Shown: one piece after another, positions 1 to 7,525 of the stretch
Position numbering within the stretch: the stretch's first letter is position 1
Layout of the letters: every line of letters begins with the position of its first letter
NCBI GenBank assembly: GCA_003158895.1
Contig: PMLO01000024.1
Span: forward strand, 1-42,147
From: Propionibacteriaceae bacterium
GTDB lineage: Bacteria > Actinomycetota > Actinomycetes > Propionibacteriales > Propionibacteriaceae
DNA length: 42,147 nt
Reading direction: 5' to 3'
Program-made: the position numbers and the translations under genes
Notes under the pieces: model-generated
Databases searched by the model: none
What the model saw: the letters and a program-made list of their open reading frames with translations, nothing else
Told to the model about the DNA's origin: nothing

Positions 1-2453
1 AAGAAGAGATGAGACCGGGCACGAGACCGTACCCACCTTGGAGTCGCTGACGCCGACGGTCGTCAGCGACACGTTGCCGGTGTTCTTCACGACGAACGAG
101 TACGGAAGGGTGGCGCCTGCCACGCTGCCGCTCAGCGCGCCTGCCGACTTCACCAGCGAGATCGTGGCGGTGCGGGTGATCGTCGTGCTTGTCGAGTCGG
201 TCGCCGTCACAGCCGCGCCGGTCGGCGGCGTGCCGGAGGCGCTCGCGGTGTTGTTCACGACGCCGGCATCCGCGTCCGCCTGGGTGAGCGTGTAGACCTT
301 CGTGCACGTCGTGAACGCACCGGGCAACAAGGTCGTCGGCGCGCAGGTGACCGTACCGACTCGTGCATCCGTCACACCGACCGTGGTGAGCGTGACGTTG
401 CCGGCGTTGGTGACGAGGAAGGTGTACGTGATCGTCGAGCCGGCGGTCATTCCGCTCGGTGTACCGGCCTGCTTGTGCAGCGTGATCGCCGGGACCCTCG
501 CGATACCAGTGTCAGTCGAGTCCGTGGCGGGCGGCACGGTCGTCCCCGACGGCGGCGTGGCGTTGGCAGTCGCCGTGTTCGCGACGTGCCCGGCGTCGAC
601 GTCCGTCTGCGTGATCGGGTACGTCGCCGTACAGGTCGCTGTCGCTCCCGGCGCCAGCGTCGCGGGGCAGGACACCGAGCCGACCTTCGCATCGGACACC
701 GACAGCGACGTCAGCGTGACGTTGCCGGTGTTGTGGAAAACGAACGAGTAGGTGATCGTCGACCCTGAGGTCGTACCGGTGGGGGTACCCGCCTGCTTGT
801 CGAACGTGAAAGCGGGCGTCCGCGTGATGGGTGTGGAGACCGAGGACGTCGCCTGTACCGAGACGTTGGACGGGGACTTCCCGCTGGCTGTGGCGGTGTT
901 GGCCACAGAGCCGGTGTCGACGTCAGCCTGCGTGAGCGTGTACGTCTTCGTACACGTCGTCGTCGCGCCCGGGACGAGAGGGCTCACCGGGCAGCTGACC
1001 GATCCGACCTTCGGATCGGAGACGCCGACGCTCGAGAGCGTCACGTTGCCGGTGTTCTTGACGACGAACGAGTAGGCGATCGTCGAACCCGGGGTGTTAC
1101 CGGTCGGCGTTCCCGCCGTCTTGGTCAGCGTGATCCCCGGTCCGGGCGTCACGGTCGTGTCCACCGAGTCGGACGCTGTGACGGCCGCACCGTTTGGACC
1201 GTAGCCCGTTGCCGTGGCGGTGTTGAGCACGTGGCCTGCGTCGATGTCGGCCTGGGTCAGCGTGTGCGAGCCTGTACACGTCGTCGCTGCACCGACGGCG
1301 AGCGTCGTGGTCGGGCAGCTGAAGCTGGGCACATTGGCATCCAGCAGCCAGATGCCGTTCAGCGTCACGTTGCCGGTGTTGCTGATGACGAACGAGTAGC
1401 TGATAGTGCTGCCGGCCGTCTGCCCCGACATGCCGCCGTACTGCTTGTCGAGCGAGATCGCCGGGTTGCGCGCCAGCGTCGTTGTGGTCGACCCGTTGGC
1501 GGTCGGAGCCCCCATGCCGTTCGGCGGCGTACCGGTCACGGTCGCCTGGTTCGTCACGGTGCCCGCGTCGATCTCGGCCTGGGTGATCGTGTGCGATCCC
1601 GTACAGGTCGTGCTGGCACCGGGCAGCAGCGTGGTGGTCGGGCAGGTGTAGCTCGTCACCTTGGCGTCCGCGATCACGATGCCGGTCAGCGTGACGTTGC
1701 CGGTGTTGGTGACGAGGAACGAGTACGCCAGGGTCGATCCCGCGGTCGTACCGGACGGCGTGCCCGCGCTCTTGGCCAGCGTCATCGTTGCGGTACGAGA
1801 GGTGTAGATCGTGGCGGAGCTCGTCGACGTGACATTCACCGAGGCCGGGGAGGTGCCCGCGGCCGTCGCGGTGTTGACGAGCGTGCCGGCATCCACATTG
1901 GCCTGGGTGAGCGTGTACGACTTCGTGCAGGTCATCGAGACGCCCGGGTCGAGGGTCGTCGCCGGGCAGGTGACTGTACCGACCGTCGGGTCGCTCACGC
2001 CCACCGACGTCAGCGGCAGGTTGCCGTTGTTCAGCACGACGAACGTGTACGTCACGGTCGAGCCCGCGGTGTTGCCGGTCGGGGTGCCGGCGGTCTTCGC
2101 GAGGGCGATCTTCGGGTTGGCCGGGATCGTGACGGTGTTCGTGTCGCTCGCCGTCAACGCGGCGCCCGTCGGCGGGTTCGCCGTGACGCCTGCGGTGTTC
2201 ACCACCGAGCCGCTTGTCACGTCGGCCTGCGTCAGCGTGTACGTGGCGGTACAGGTGGTGTTGGCCCCGACGGCCAAGGTGGTCACCGGGCAGGAGATCC
2301 CCGTGACCTTGGGGTCGGTCACGACGATGCCCGACAATGACGTCTGGCCGTTGTTGGTGACCACGAACGAGTACGGGATCTGGTCGCCGGCATCCGGGCC
2401 GTTTCCGTCCAGGTCGATGATCGCGCCCGCCTGCTTGTCGAACGTGAGGCCGG
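1..2453 (-). repeat. Eight tandem ~325-bp repeats encoding DUF7507-like domains (eighth partial)
   Basis: The DNA coding for YSFVV.NTGNV recurs near positions 76, 400, 722, 1049, 1369, 1694, 2020 and 2348, a period of about 322-328 bp (about 108 codons). Units share the order (T)LTK-AGTPTG, AGSTI-YSFVV-NTGN, VTCP, TCT-YTLTQADVDAG-VVNTA. They differ by many synonymous and non-synonymous changes, so they are diverged domain repeats and not a recent amplification. The unit nearest the N-terminus carries an insertion (DLDGNGPDAGD) that resembles a calcium-binding loop. Confidence 0.85.
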
Positions 2454-4095
2454 GCTTGGCGTTGGTGTAGGCGCACGTGATGACCGCGCCGGGGACGACC
2501 GCGCTTGCCGGGATCGTGTACGTGGCGCCGGACGCGCTGCCGACTGTCCCGCTCGCGTTCGTACACGTCGCAGTAGTCACCGACCAGCCGCTCAGCGCGG
2601 CTTCCGTGATCGTCACTGGTGTCCCGACCGTGGTGGCCGTGTACGCCTGAGTGCCGGTGGTGGTCGTGTCGCCGTCGACCTGTACGGCGGTACCGGCAAC
2701 CGTCGTTGTCACCGTGCCCGTAGCCTGGGAGGTGTTGGTCAGTGTGTACGTGAACGGTCCACCCACAGCGCCGGTCGTGGTCTTGGTAAGGGTGATCTGC
2801 GGCCTGGCCAGCATCGAGATCGGGTAGTCCTCGACCTCGCCGGAATCGGCCAGCCCGGTCGGCGACTGCACCTGCGCCGCGGTGTAACCGAGCCGGAACC
2901 GGGCATTGCTCGAGCCGATGCTGACGTCGCTGGGAACCGTCCACGTCAATGTCGCGGAGGTGGCTCCGGCGGCGGGCGTTGCGCACTGCCGCTCCGTGGC
3001 GCTGTCGAACGTGCCGTTGCGGTTGAAGTCGATCCAGCCGCACAGGGTCGCCGACTTGCTGAGGCCTGCGATCGGGACGGTCAGGCTGTAGGACGCCCCG
3101 GGCTGAGCGACGACGTTGGGCACCGAGCTGAACGCGTCCTCGCCGACATCGCCATTCGCCGCCGCGGACGCCCACGGAGCTGTCGTGGAGTTCCGGACGG
3201 TGGTGTTGTCTTCGTCGGACGTCGCGCCGAGCGTCAGGTTGCTCAGCACGTGGGCCGGAGCCTGCGAGCCGTTGTACGAGGTCGGCCCGTCCGAGTAGTC
3301 CTGCGGCAACGTGACGGTCATGTCGAAGGCGTCGGCCGCGGCGGTCCCGAGGTAGGACCCGGTCGTGTTCGGGTTCGGGTTCGTGGAGAGGATGACACCC
3401 GTATTGAAGGTGAGGGTCGATACCACTCCGTTGACCCGCACGCTCCCGCAGACGGCCGGAGCGGCCGCGTCGTACGTCAACGTGGTGCTCTTCGTCGTGC
3501 AGTCGTAGGACGTGTCGTCGGTGATGGCCGTGATCCGCGTGCCGGAGGTCACCTGCAGGTTGCCGGTCGCCGTGAGGGCCGTCATGGTGAGCCCGGCGGT
3601 CGCCAGGTCCAGGAAGGCGTGAAGATCTGTCTGCCGCGTCCCGAGCGCCGTGCCGGCCCCGAGTCCCGCCAGCTGGAGGACGGGATTGCGGACGGGCTGG
3701 CTGAAGGCGATGGTGATCGTGCCCAGACCCGTACAGGTCCCGGGGTTGGTGGCACAGGAGTTGGCGGCGACCTGGATGTTCAAAGCTGTGTCGCCGGTGA
3801 GCATCGTGGAGGGCGAGAAGAACGCGGAGTTCCATCCCCGGCTCCCCAGAGTGGCTGTCCCTGACAACGTCGTCAAGCCCGAGACTGTGACGACCGCGGA
3901 TGTGCCCGAGGCGGTCGTGAGTGTGCTGGTCGTGGCGGTCGTCCCGGTCCACCCGGTGACGAGGTCGTACGCGGCTGCCTTCGGACTGGCTCCGAACGTG
4001 AGGACGCTGATGAAGAGAATGAGCGCGGACAGCCAGGTCAGGGCACGAAAAGGCAGCGCCCACGTGGTGCGCGCACGCCACAACGGTGCAGACAC
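1..4095 (-). CDS. Large secreted DUF11/DUF7507-type repeat protein (C-terminus beyond window)
   Basis: The reading frame is open from a GTG at 4095 (AAGGGA five to six bases upstream) to position 1, giving 1365 residues with no stop, so it is truncated by the window edge. Residues 1-42 form a signal peptide: basic start, then a hydrophobic stretch (WLSALILFISVLTF) and AAA. A middle region ends near residue 417 in GEVEDYP, the hallmark of the GEVED domain of bacterial surface proteins. A prealbumin/SpaA-like beta domain follows (about 425-545), and from about residue 548 come tandem repeats of about 108 residues with YSFVVTNTGNVTL, VTCP and ADVDAGSVVNTA motifs, typical of DUF11/DUF7507 domains. 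The role is inferred: a cell-surface stalk or adhesin. The C-terminal anchor (LPXTG or a membrane helix) would be off-window. The antisense strand has many long open frames that are by-products of the repeats. A TAGGTT at 4186-4181 is a weak -10 candidate. Confidence 0.88.
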   Translation of the reverse strand, partial: MSAPLWRARTTWALPFRALTWLSALILFISVLTFGASPKAAAYDLVTGWTGTTATTSTLTTASGTSAVVTVSGLTTLSGTATLGSRGWNSAFFSPSTMLTGDTALNIQVAANSCATNPGTCTGLGTITIAFSQPVRNPVLQLAGLGAGTALGTRQTDLHAFLDLATAGLTMTALTATGNLQVTSGTRITAITDDTSYDCTTKSTTLTYDAAAPAVCGSVRVNGVVSTLTFNTGVILSTNPNPNTTGSYLGTAAADAFDMTVTLPQDYSDGPTSYNGSQAPAHVLSNLTLGATSDEDNTTVRNSTTAPWASAAANGDVGEDAFSSVPNVVAQPGASYSLTVPIAGLSKSATLCGWIDFNRNGTFDSATERQCATPAAGATSATLTWTVPSDVSIGSSNARFRLGYTAAQVQSPTGLADSGEVEDYPISMLARPQITLTKTTTGAVGGPFTYTLTNTSQATGTVTTTVAGTAVQVDGDTTTTGTQAYTATTVGTPVTITEAALSGWSVTTATCTNASGTVGSASGATYTIPASAVVPGAVITCAYTNAKPGLTFDKQAGAIIDLDGNGPDAGDQIPYSFVVTNNGQTSLSGIVVTDPKVTGISCPVTTLAVGANTTCTATYTLTQADVTSGSVVNTAGVTANPPTGAALTASDTNTVTIPANPKIALAKTAGTPTGNTAGSTVTYTFVVLNNGNLPLTSVGVSDPTVGTVTCPATTLDPGVSMTCTKSYTLTQANVDAGTLVNTATAAGTSPASVNVTSTSSATIYTSRTATMTLAKSAGTPSGTTAGSTLAYSFLVTNTGNVTLTGIVIADAKVTSYTCPTTTLLPGASTTCTGSHTITQAEIDAGTVTNQATVTGTPPNGMGAPTANGSTTTTLARNPAISLDKQYGGMSGQTAGSTISYSFVISNTGNVTLNGIWLLDANVPSFSCPTTTLAVGAATTCTGSHTLTQADIDAGHVLNTATATGYGPNGAAVTASDSVDTTVTPGPGITLTKTAGTPTGNTPGSTIAYSFVVKNTGNVTLSSVGVSDPKVGSVSCPVSPLVPGATTTCTKTYTLTQADVDTGSVANTATASGKSPSNVSVQATSSVSTPITRTPAFTFDKQAGTPTGTTSGSTITYSFVFHNTGNVTLTSLSVSDAKVGSVSCPATLAPGATATCTATYPITQTDVDAGHVANTATANATPPSGTTVPPATDSTDTGIARVPAITLHKQAGTPSGMTAGSTITYTFLVTNAGNVTLTTVGVTDARVGTVTCAPTTLLPGAFTTCTKVYTLTQADADAGVVNNTASASGTPPTGAAVTATDSTSTTITRTATISLVKSAGALSGSVAGATLPYSFVVKNTGNVSLTTVGVSDSKVGTVSCPVSSLL

Positions 4096-4226
4096 TGCTG
4101 TCCCTTCACACCACGCCGGAGCAACCGGAGCAGAGCGATCGTCCCCCCGGGCACCTACTTGTACCCCGCGATCAGCAGATAACCTAGACCAAACTTCAGG
4201 TCCACCAGTTCAAAATGTGAGTGTTT

Positions 4227-4754
4227 TCACGTCGTGTCGTTTGTCACCCTGACAAGGGGTTGCGCTGGAATTGTCGAGACCCGCCAGCTCTCGGGCTGTC
4301 CGTCGCGGTAGGGCATGACGCCATGGAACTGAGCCACCGTCTCGTCGAACACCAGGGGCAGAAAGAAGCGGTCCCCGGGCCACAGCTCGAGGTCGAAGTC
4401 GAGGAGTCGCGTTCGGGGGATCCACTCGAGGGTTCCCTCGTGGTTCTCGAAGCTCAGGTCACCGGTCCACGAGTCCGCGACGAAGATGAACCCGAACCAG
4501 TCCTCGCCGTCCGCACCGAATCCGGGCCAGGAGATCGTGCCGCGTAGGCGCGGCGCATCGAGAACGATCCCGGCCTCCTCGCGTACCTCCCGGACGACCG
4601 ATGCCACGACGTCCTCATCCGGCTCGACCTTGCCACCGAGGCCGTTGTACTTGCCGAGGTGCAGGTCGTCGGGTCGGCCCTCGCGGTGGATCATGAGCAC
4701 GCGATCGCCCTCGAGGACATAGCAGAGCGTGCCGAGGATCGGCGTGTACGGCAT
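4227..4754 (-). CDS. NUDIX hydrolase, MutT/MTH1-like (8-oxo-dGTP diphosphatase type)
   Basis: The protein is 175 residues from ATG 4754, which overlaps the tsaD stop by one base (TGATG), so it is translationally coupled as the last gene of the tsa operon. The Nudix box is complete: GGKVEPDEDVVAS followed by VREVREEAGI, matching Gx5Ex7REUxEExGU. The N-terminal beta strands (LGTLCYVLEGDRVLMIHR) and KYNGLGGK are like those of MTH1-type MutT proteins that hydrolyse oxidised purine nucleoside triphosphates. Longer in-frame starts fall inside tsaD and give low-complexity Arg-rich sequence, so they were rejected. The substrate is inferred from family resemblance only. It is followed by about 130 bp before the surface-protein gene, with no obvious strong terminator. 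Confidence 0.9.
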   Translation of the reverse strand: MPYTPILGTLCYVLEGDRVLMIHREGRPDDLHLGKYNGLGGKVEPDEDVVASVVREVREEAGIVLDAPRLRGTISWPGFGADGEDWFGFIFVADSWTGDLSFENHEGTLEWIPRTRLLDFDLELWPGDRFFLPLVFDETVAQFHGVMPYRDGQPESWRVSTIPAQPLVRVTNDTT

Positions 4755-5797
4755 CAGACGACGATGGTCGACACCGGAAGGCCCGAGTCGACGCCGATGT
4801 CCAGGGACGACGGCCGTACGCCGGCGACCATCGCCGCACCACCGACGACCGCAATCATCGCGCCGTTGTCCGTACACAGTCCTGGTCGCGGACGACGCAA
4901 CCGGATCCCGGCAGCGGTTGCACGCTCCTCAAGCAGCGATCGCAACCGGAAGTTGGCGGCAACCCCGCCACCGATCAGCAGATCGTCGATCCCCTCGGCT
5001 TCGCACGCGGCGATCGCTTTCGCGGTCAGCACGTCGCAGACGGCTTCCTGGAACGAGGCCGCGACATCATTGACGGAGAAGTCCTCGCCGTCGCGCCGCC
5101 GCGTCTCGACCCAGCGCGCCACGGCGGTCTTCAGGCCCGAGAAGGAGAAGTCGAAGCGGTGCTTCGCGAGGTCCTTTGTCGCGGTGAGCCCACGCGGGAA
5201 CGCGATCGCCCTCGGGTTGCCGACCTGAGCGGCCTTGTCGATGACGGGGCCACCGGGGTAGGGAAGTCCGAGCAGGCGCGCGACCTTGTCGTACGCCTCC
5301 CCCGCCGCGTCGTCGATCGTCGACCCCAGCTCGCGCACGCTGGTGGCGATGTTGTCCACGCGTAGCAACGACGAGTGGCCGCCGGACACGAGCAGCGCGA
5401 TCGCGGGGCTGGGCAAAGGCCCGTGGTCGAGCACGTCGACGGCGACGTGGCCGATGAGGTGGTTCACGCCGTACAGCGGCTTGTTGAGTGCGACGGCCAA
5501 CGCCTTCGCGGTGGCGACGCCGACAACGAGTGCGGAGACCAGGCCTGGCCCAGCCGTCACGGCGATCGCGTCGACCTCGCTGAGGTCGACGCCGGCGTCC
5601 TCGCACGCGCGCTCGAGTGTCGGAAGCATGGCTTCGAGATGGGCGCGAGACGCGACCTCGGGCACGACGCCGCCGAAGCGGGCGTGGAGGTCCACCGACG
5701 ACGCCACCTGGTTGGCGAGCAGCTCGGTCCCGCGGACCAGCCCAACGCCGGTCTCGTCGCAGCTCGACTCGATGCCGAGCACCAGCGGAGCGGTCAT
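4754..5797 (-). CDS. tsaD: tRNA N6-adenosine threonylcarbamoyltransferase TsaD
   Basis: This is 347 residues, the usual TsaD length. It begins MTAPLVLGIESSCDET, the ASKHA-fold phosphate loop, and has the metal-binding histidines in NHLIGHVAVD (HxxxH) plus VSGGHSS and GGVAAN motifs. With TsaB and TsaE it transfers threonylcarbamoyl from TC-AMP to A37 of ANN-decoding tRNAs (t6A). ATG 5797 overlaps the rimI stop as ATGA, fixing the start; the upstream extension of the frame lies antiparallel to nothing sensible and is Arg/Pro-rich. All three partners (tsaE, tsaB, tsaD) are in this operon; the TC-AMP synthase TsaC/Sua5 is not in the window. Confidence 0.97.
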   Translation of the reverse strand: MTAPLVLGIESSCDETGVGLVRGTELLANQVASSVDLHARFGGVVPEVASRAHLEAMLPTLERACEDAGVDLSEVDAIAVTAGPGLVSALVVGVATAKALAVALNKPLYGVNHLIGHVAVDVLDHGPLPSPAIALLVSGGHSSLLRVDNIATSVRELGSTIDDAAGEAYDKVARLLGLPYPGGPVIDKAAQVGNPRAIAFPRGLTATKDLAKHRFDFSFSGLKTAVARWVETRRRDGEDFSVNDVAASFQEAVCDVLTAKAIAACEAEGIDDLLIGGGVAANFRLRSLLEERATAAGIRLRRPRPGLCTDNGAMIAVVGGAAMVAGVRPSSLDIGVDSGLPVSTIVV

Positions 5798-6276
5798 GAC
5801 GCCACCTCGAGCGGGGATCCGGGTGAGTACGAGAGGGCCTCGATCGGGAGCTCCATCACCAGGGCGTGGAGTCCGGTCCCGTAGTAGTCGCGGCGCCGGT
5901 CGATGGGTGAGAAGCCGAGTCGCGTGTACACGGCGTGTGCCGGCGCGTTGTCCTCCTCCACCTCGAGAAGGATCCGTACGGCTCCAGACGCCTGGGCCAT
6001 GAGGATGCTCGCGATGAGCAGCTTGCGGGCGATGCCCTGCCCGCGGCGCTCGGGCGCGACCACGACGCGGAGGAGGTCGCCGAAGTCCTCGATGAGGTGG
6101 AGCGTCGCCACGGCGACGAGCCGGTCGTCGGCATCGCGGTACGCGAGCACCTGTCGGTCGGACGCGGTCAACTCCCCGGCCCACGAGTCGCGCGACCAGC
6201 CGGCGTGGTCGAAACCGGTGGCCTCGAGGTCCATGATCGCGTCCAGGTCGTCGAGCCGGGCACGGGAGACGATCAT
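5794..6276 (-). CDS. rimI: Ribosomal protein bS18 N-alpha-acetyltransferase RimI (GNAT)
   Basis: The protein is 160 residues from ATG 6276, overlapping the tsaB stop by four bases (ATGA). It shows the GNAT fold: LLRVVVAPERRGQGIARKLL is the acetyl-CoA pyrophosphate-binding loop (RxxGxGxA), followed by ILLEVEEDNAPAHAVYTRLGF and RRDYY, which are characteristic of RimI. The known role is N-terminal acetylation of ribosomal protein S18. Its place between tsaB and tsaD is conserved across Actinobacteria, which strengthens the assignment over other GNATs. Confidence 0.93.
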   Translation of the reverse strand: MIVSRARLDDLDAIMDLEATGFDHAGWSRDSWAGELTASDRQVLAYRDADDRLVAVATLHLIEDFGDLLRVVVAPERRGQGIARKLLIASILMAQASGAVRILLEVEEDNAPAHAVYTRLGFSPIDRRRDYYGTGLHALVMELPIEALSYSPGSPLEVAS

Positions 6277-6926
6277 GATGGCCTCCCGGTGAGCACGGTC
6301 TTGATCGACGTGGAGACCTGTGCGTCGGGACGTCGTAGGTACAGAGGTTCGGTCCCGAGGTCGGCGAGCCGCGTCGGGGCGACGGCGATCGCACCGGGGT
6401 CGAGCGCGACGACGACCCGCTCCCCCGCCAGCTCGTACAGATCTGCAGCCGGTCCGACGATCAGGCCCGTCGGTACGTCGCAGGGCAGCGTCACGTTCGG
6501 CCCGTCGAGCCGCTTGCCACTCGGCTCGTACGTGGCCCAGTACAGCTCTTTGCGCCGCGCGTCGCTGATGACGGTGAAGCCGCGTGAAGGGTGCGTCGCC
6601 GCGAAGGTGAGCGCGACGATGTCGAGGCTGCACACGCCGCGTACAGGCACGTCGAGCACGTACGCAAGAGTCTGCGCGGTCACGATGCCCACCCGCAGGC
6701 CGGTGAACGGTCCGGGCCCGATCCCCACGACGATGCCGGCCAGGTCGGCCAGGACGTGTCCAGACGCGGCCATGACCTCGCTCACGAGCGGCATGAGCTG
6801 CTCGACATGGACGTTCGTGGCGGTCACCGCGCGTGAGGCCAGCACGTGCCCTGGCCGGGCGAGAGCGGCGGTGACACTGGTCGACGTGTCGATGCCCAGC
6901 CACAGGCCGCTGTCGGATTCACTCAT
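6273..6926 (-). CDS. tsaB: t6A biosynthesis protein TsaB
   Basis: The product is 217 residues from ATG 6926. The N-terminal LWLGIDTSTS is the ASKHA phosphate-binding strand-turn, and VVGIGPGPFTGLRVG is the signature loop of TsaB. It is the scaffold that dimerises with TsaD and recruits TsaE. The stop overlaps the rimI start. The sequence just upstream of the start codon is duplicated (see the direct repeat entry), giving a second near-identical GGGGGATCGATGA start context 24 bases upstream that leads only to a 10-codon frame. Confidence 0.93.
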   Translation of the reverse strand: MSESDSGLWLGIDTSTSVTAALARPGHVLASRAVTATNVHVEQLMPLVSEVMAASGHVLADLAGIVVGIGPGPFTGLRVGIVTAQTLAYVLDVPVRGVCSLDIVALTFAATHPSRGFTVISDARRKELYWATYEPSGKRLDGPNVTLPCDVPTGLIVGPAADLYELAGERVVVALDPGAIAVAPTRLADLGTEPLYLRRPDAQVSTSIKTVLTGRPS

Positions 6927-7009
6927 CGATCCCCCGCTCGCACTCAGTCATCGATCCCCCCGCTCGCCGCGGCGGCCGGAGCTCGCTGCGCTCGCACTCA
7001 GTCATCCAG
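6921..7009 (-). repeat. Short overlapping direct repeats between tsaE stop and tsaB start
   Basis: On the minus strand, GATGACTGAGTGCGAGCG occurs twice, once across the end of tsaE (stop TGA 7000-6998) and once in the spacer. GCGAGCGGGGGATCGATGA (with one extra G in one copy) also occurs twice, the second copy leading into the tsaB ATG. The pattern looks like a local tandem duplication of a start-codon region with an intervening GC-rich palindromic stretch (CGGCCGCCGCGGCGAG). Confidence 0.75.
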
Positions 7010-7495
7010 CTCCTCGGGAGTCGCGTCGACGGCGAGGTCGATCCCAGCCCAACGGGACCCGATGCCGATCAACGTCACCGTACGTGTCTCGTCCTCGGGG
7101 TTGCTCGAGCGCTCGATGACCACGTCCAGGCGGGCGTCGCTGAGCTGCTCGGCCTTGCCCTGGCCCCACTCGACCACCGTCACCGAGTCGGCGAGCGAGG
7201 CATCGAGGTCGAGGTCTTCGACCTCGGCGAGATCGGCGAGCCGGAACGCATCGACGTGCACGAGTGTGGGGCCGCCACTGCGCGAGCGGTGGACCCGTGA
7301 CAGCACGAAGGTCGGCGAGATCACGGCGCCCTGGACGTCGAGCCCGGCACCGATGCCCTGGGTGAGCGCGGTCTTGCCGGCGCCCAGCTCACCGCACGCG
7401 AGTACGAGGTCGCCCGGTTGGAGCAGCGTGGCGAGACGTCTGCCGAGAGCATGCATGCTCTCGGCAGTCGGTACGACGATGACGCTTGGCTCCAC
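6998..7495 (-). CDS. tsaE: t6A biosynthesis ATPase TsaE
   Basis: The protein is 165 residues starting at GTG 7495, with a strong Shine-Dalgarno GAGGGAGG five bases upstream. The Walker A motif GELGAGKT lies at residues 35-42, followed by ISPTFVL (switch-like region), HVDAFRL and VVEWGQG, all typical of TsaE/YjeE. It is the small P-loop ATPase that cycles the TsaBD complex. It starts the overlapping tsaE-tsaB-rimI-tsaD-NUDIX run. In many Actinobacteria alanine racemase (alr) sits just upstream of tsaE; here a DEAD-box helicase gene ends 30 bp upstream. Confidence 0.95.
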   Translation of the reverse strand: MEPSVIVVPTAESMHALGRRLATLLQPGDLVLACGELGAGKTALTQGIGAGLDVQGAVISPTFVLSRVHRSRSGGPTLVHVDAFRLADLAEVEDLDLDASLADSVTVVEWGQGKAEQLSDARLDVVIERSSNPEDETRTVTLIGIGSRWAGIDLAVDATPEELDD

Positions 7496-7525
7496 TCAGA
7501 CCTCCCTCAACGGACGGCCAACATG

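Noticed and set aside
38..2470. Long plus-strand open frames with Val/Pro-rich repeats
   Set aside because: They are antisense images of the repeat domains; no starts with ribosome-binding sites and no independent homology.
1097..4081. A 994-codon open frame on the minus strand, Arg/His/Asp-rich
   Set aside because: It is an out-of-frame shadow of the surface repeat protein; the adjacent frame has a signal peptide, GEVED motif and DUF7507 repeats.
4754..6394. An extended 546-residue TsaD with a 199-residue N-terminal addition
   Set aside because: The extension is the antisense-like third frame of rimI; ATG 5797 with the ATGA overlap gives standard TsaD.
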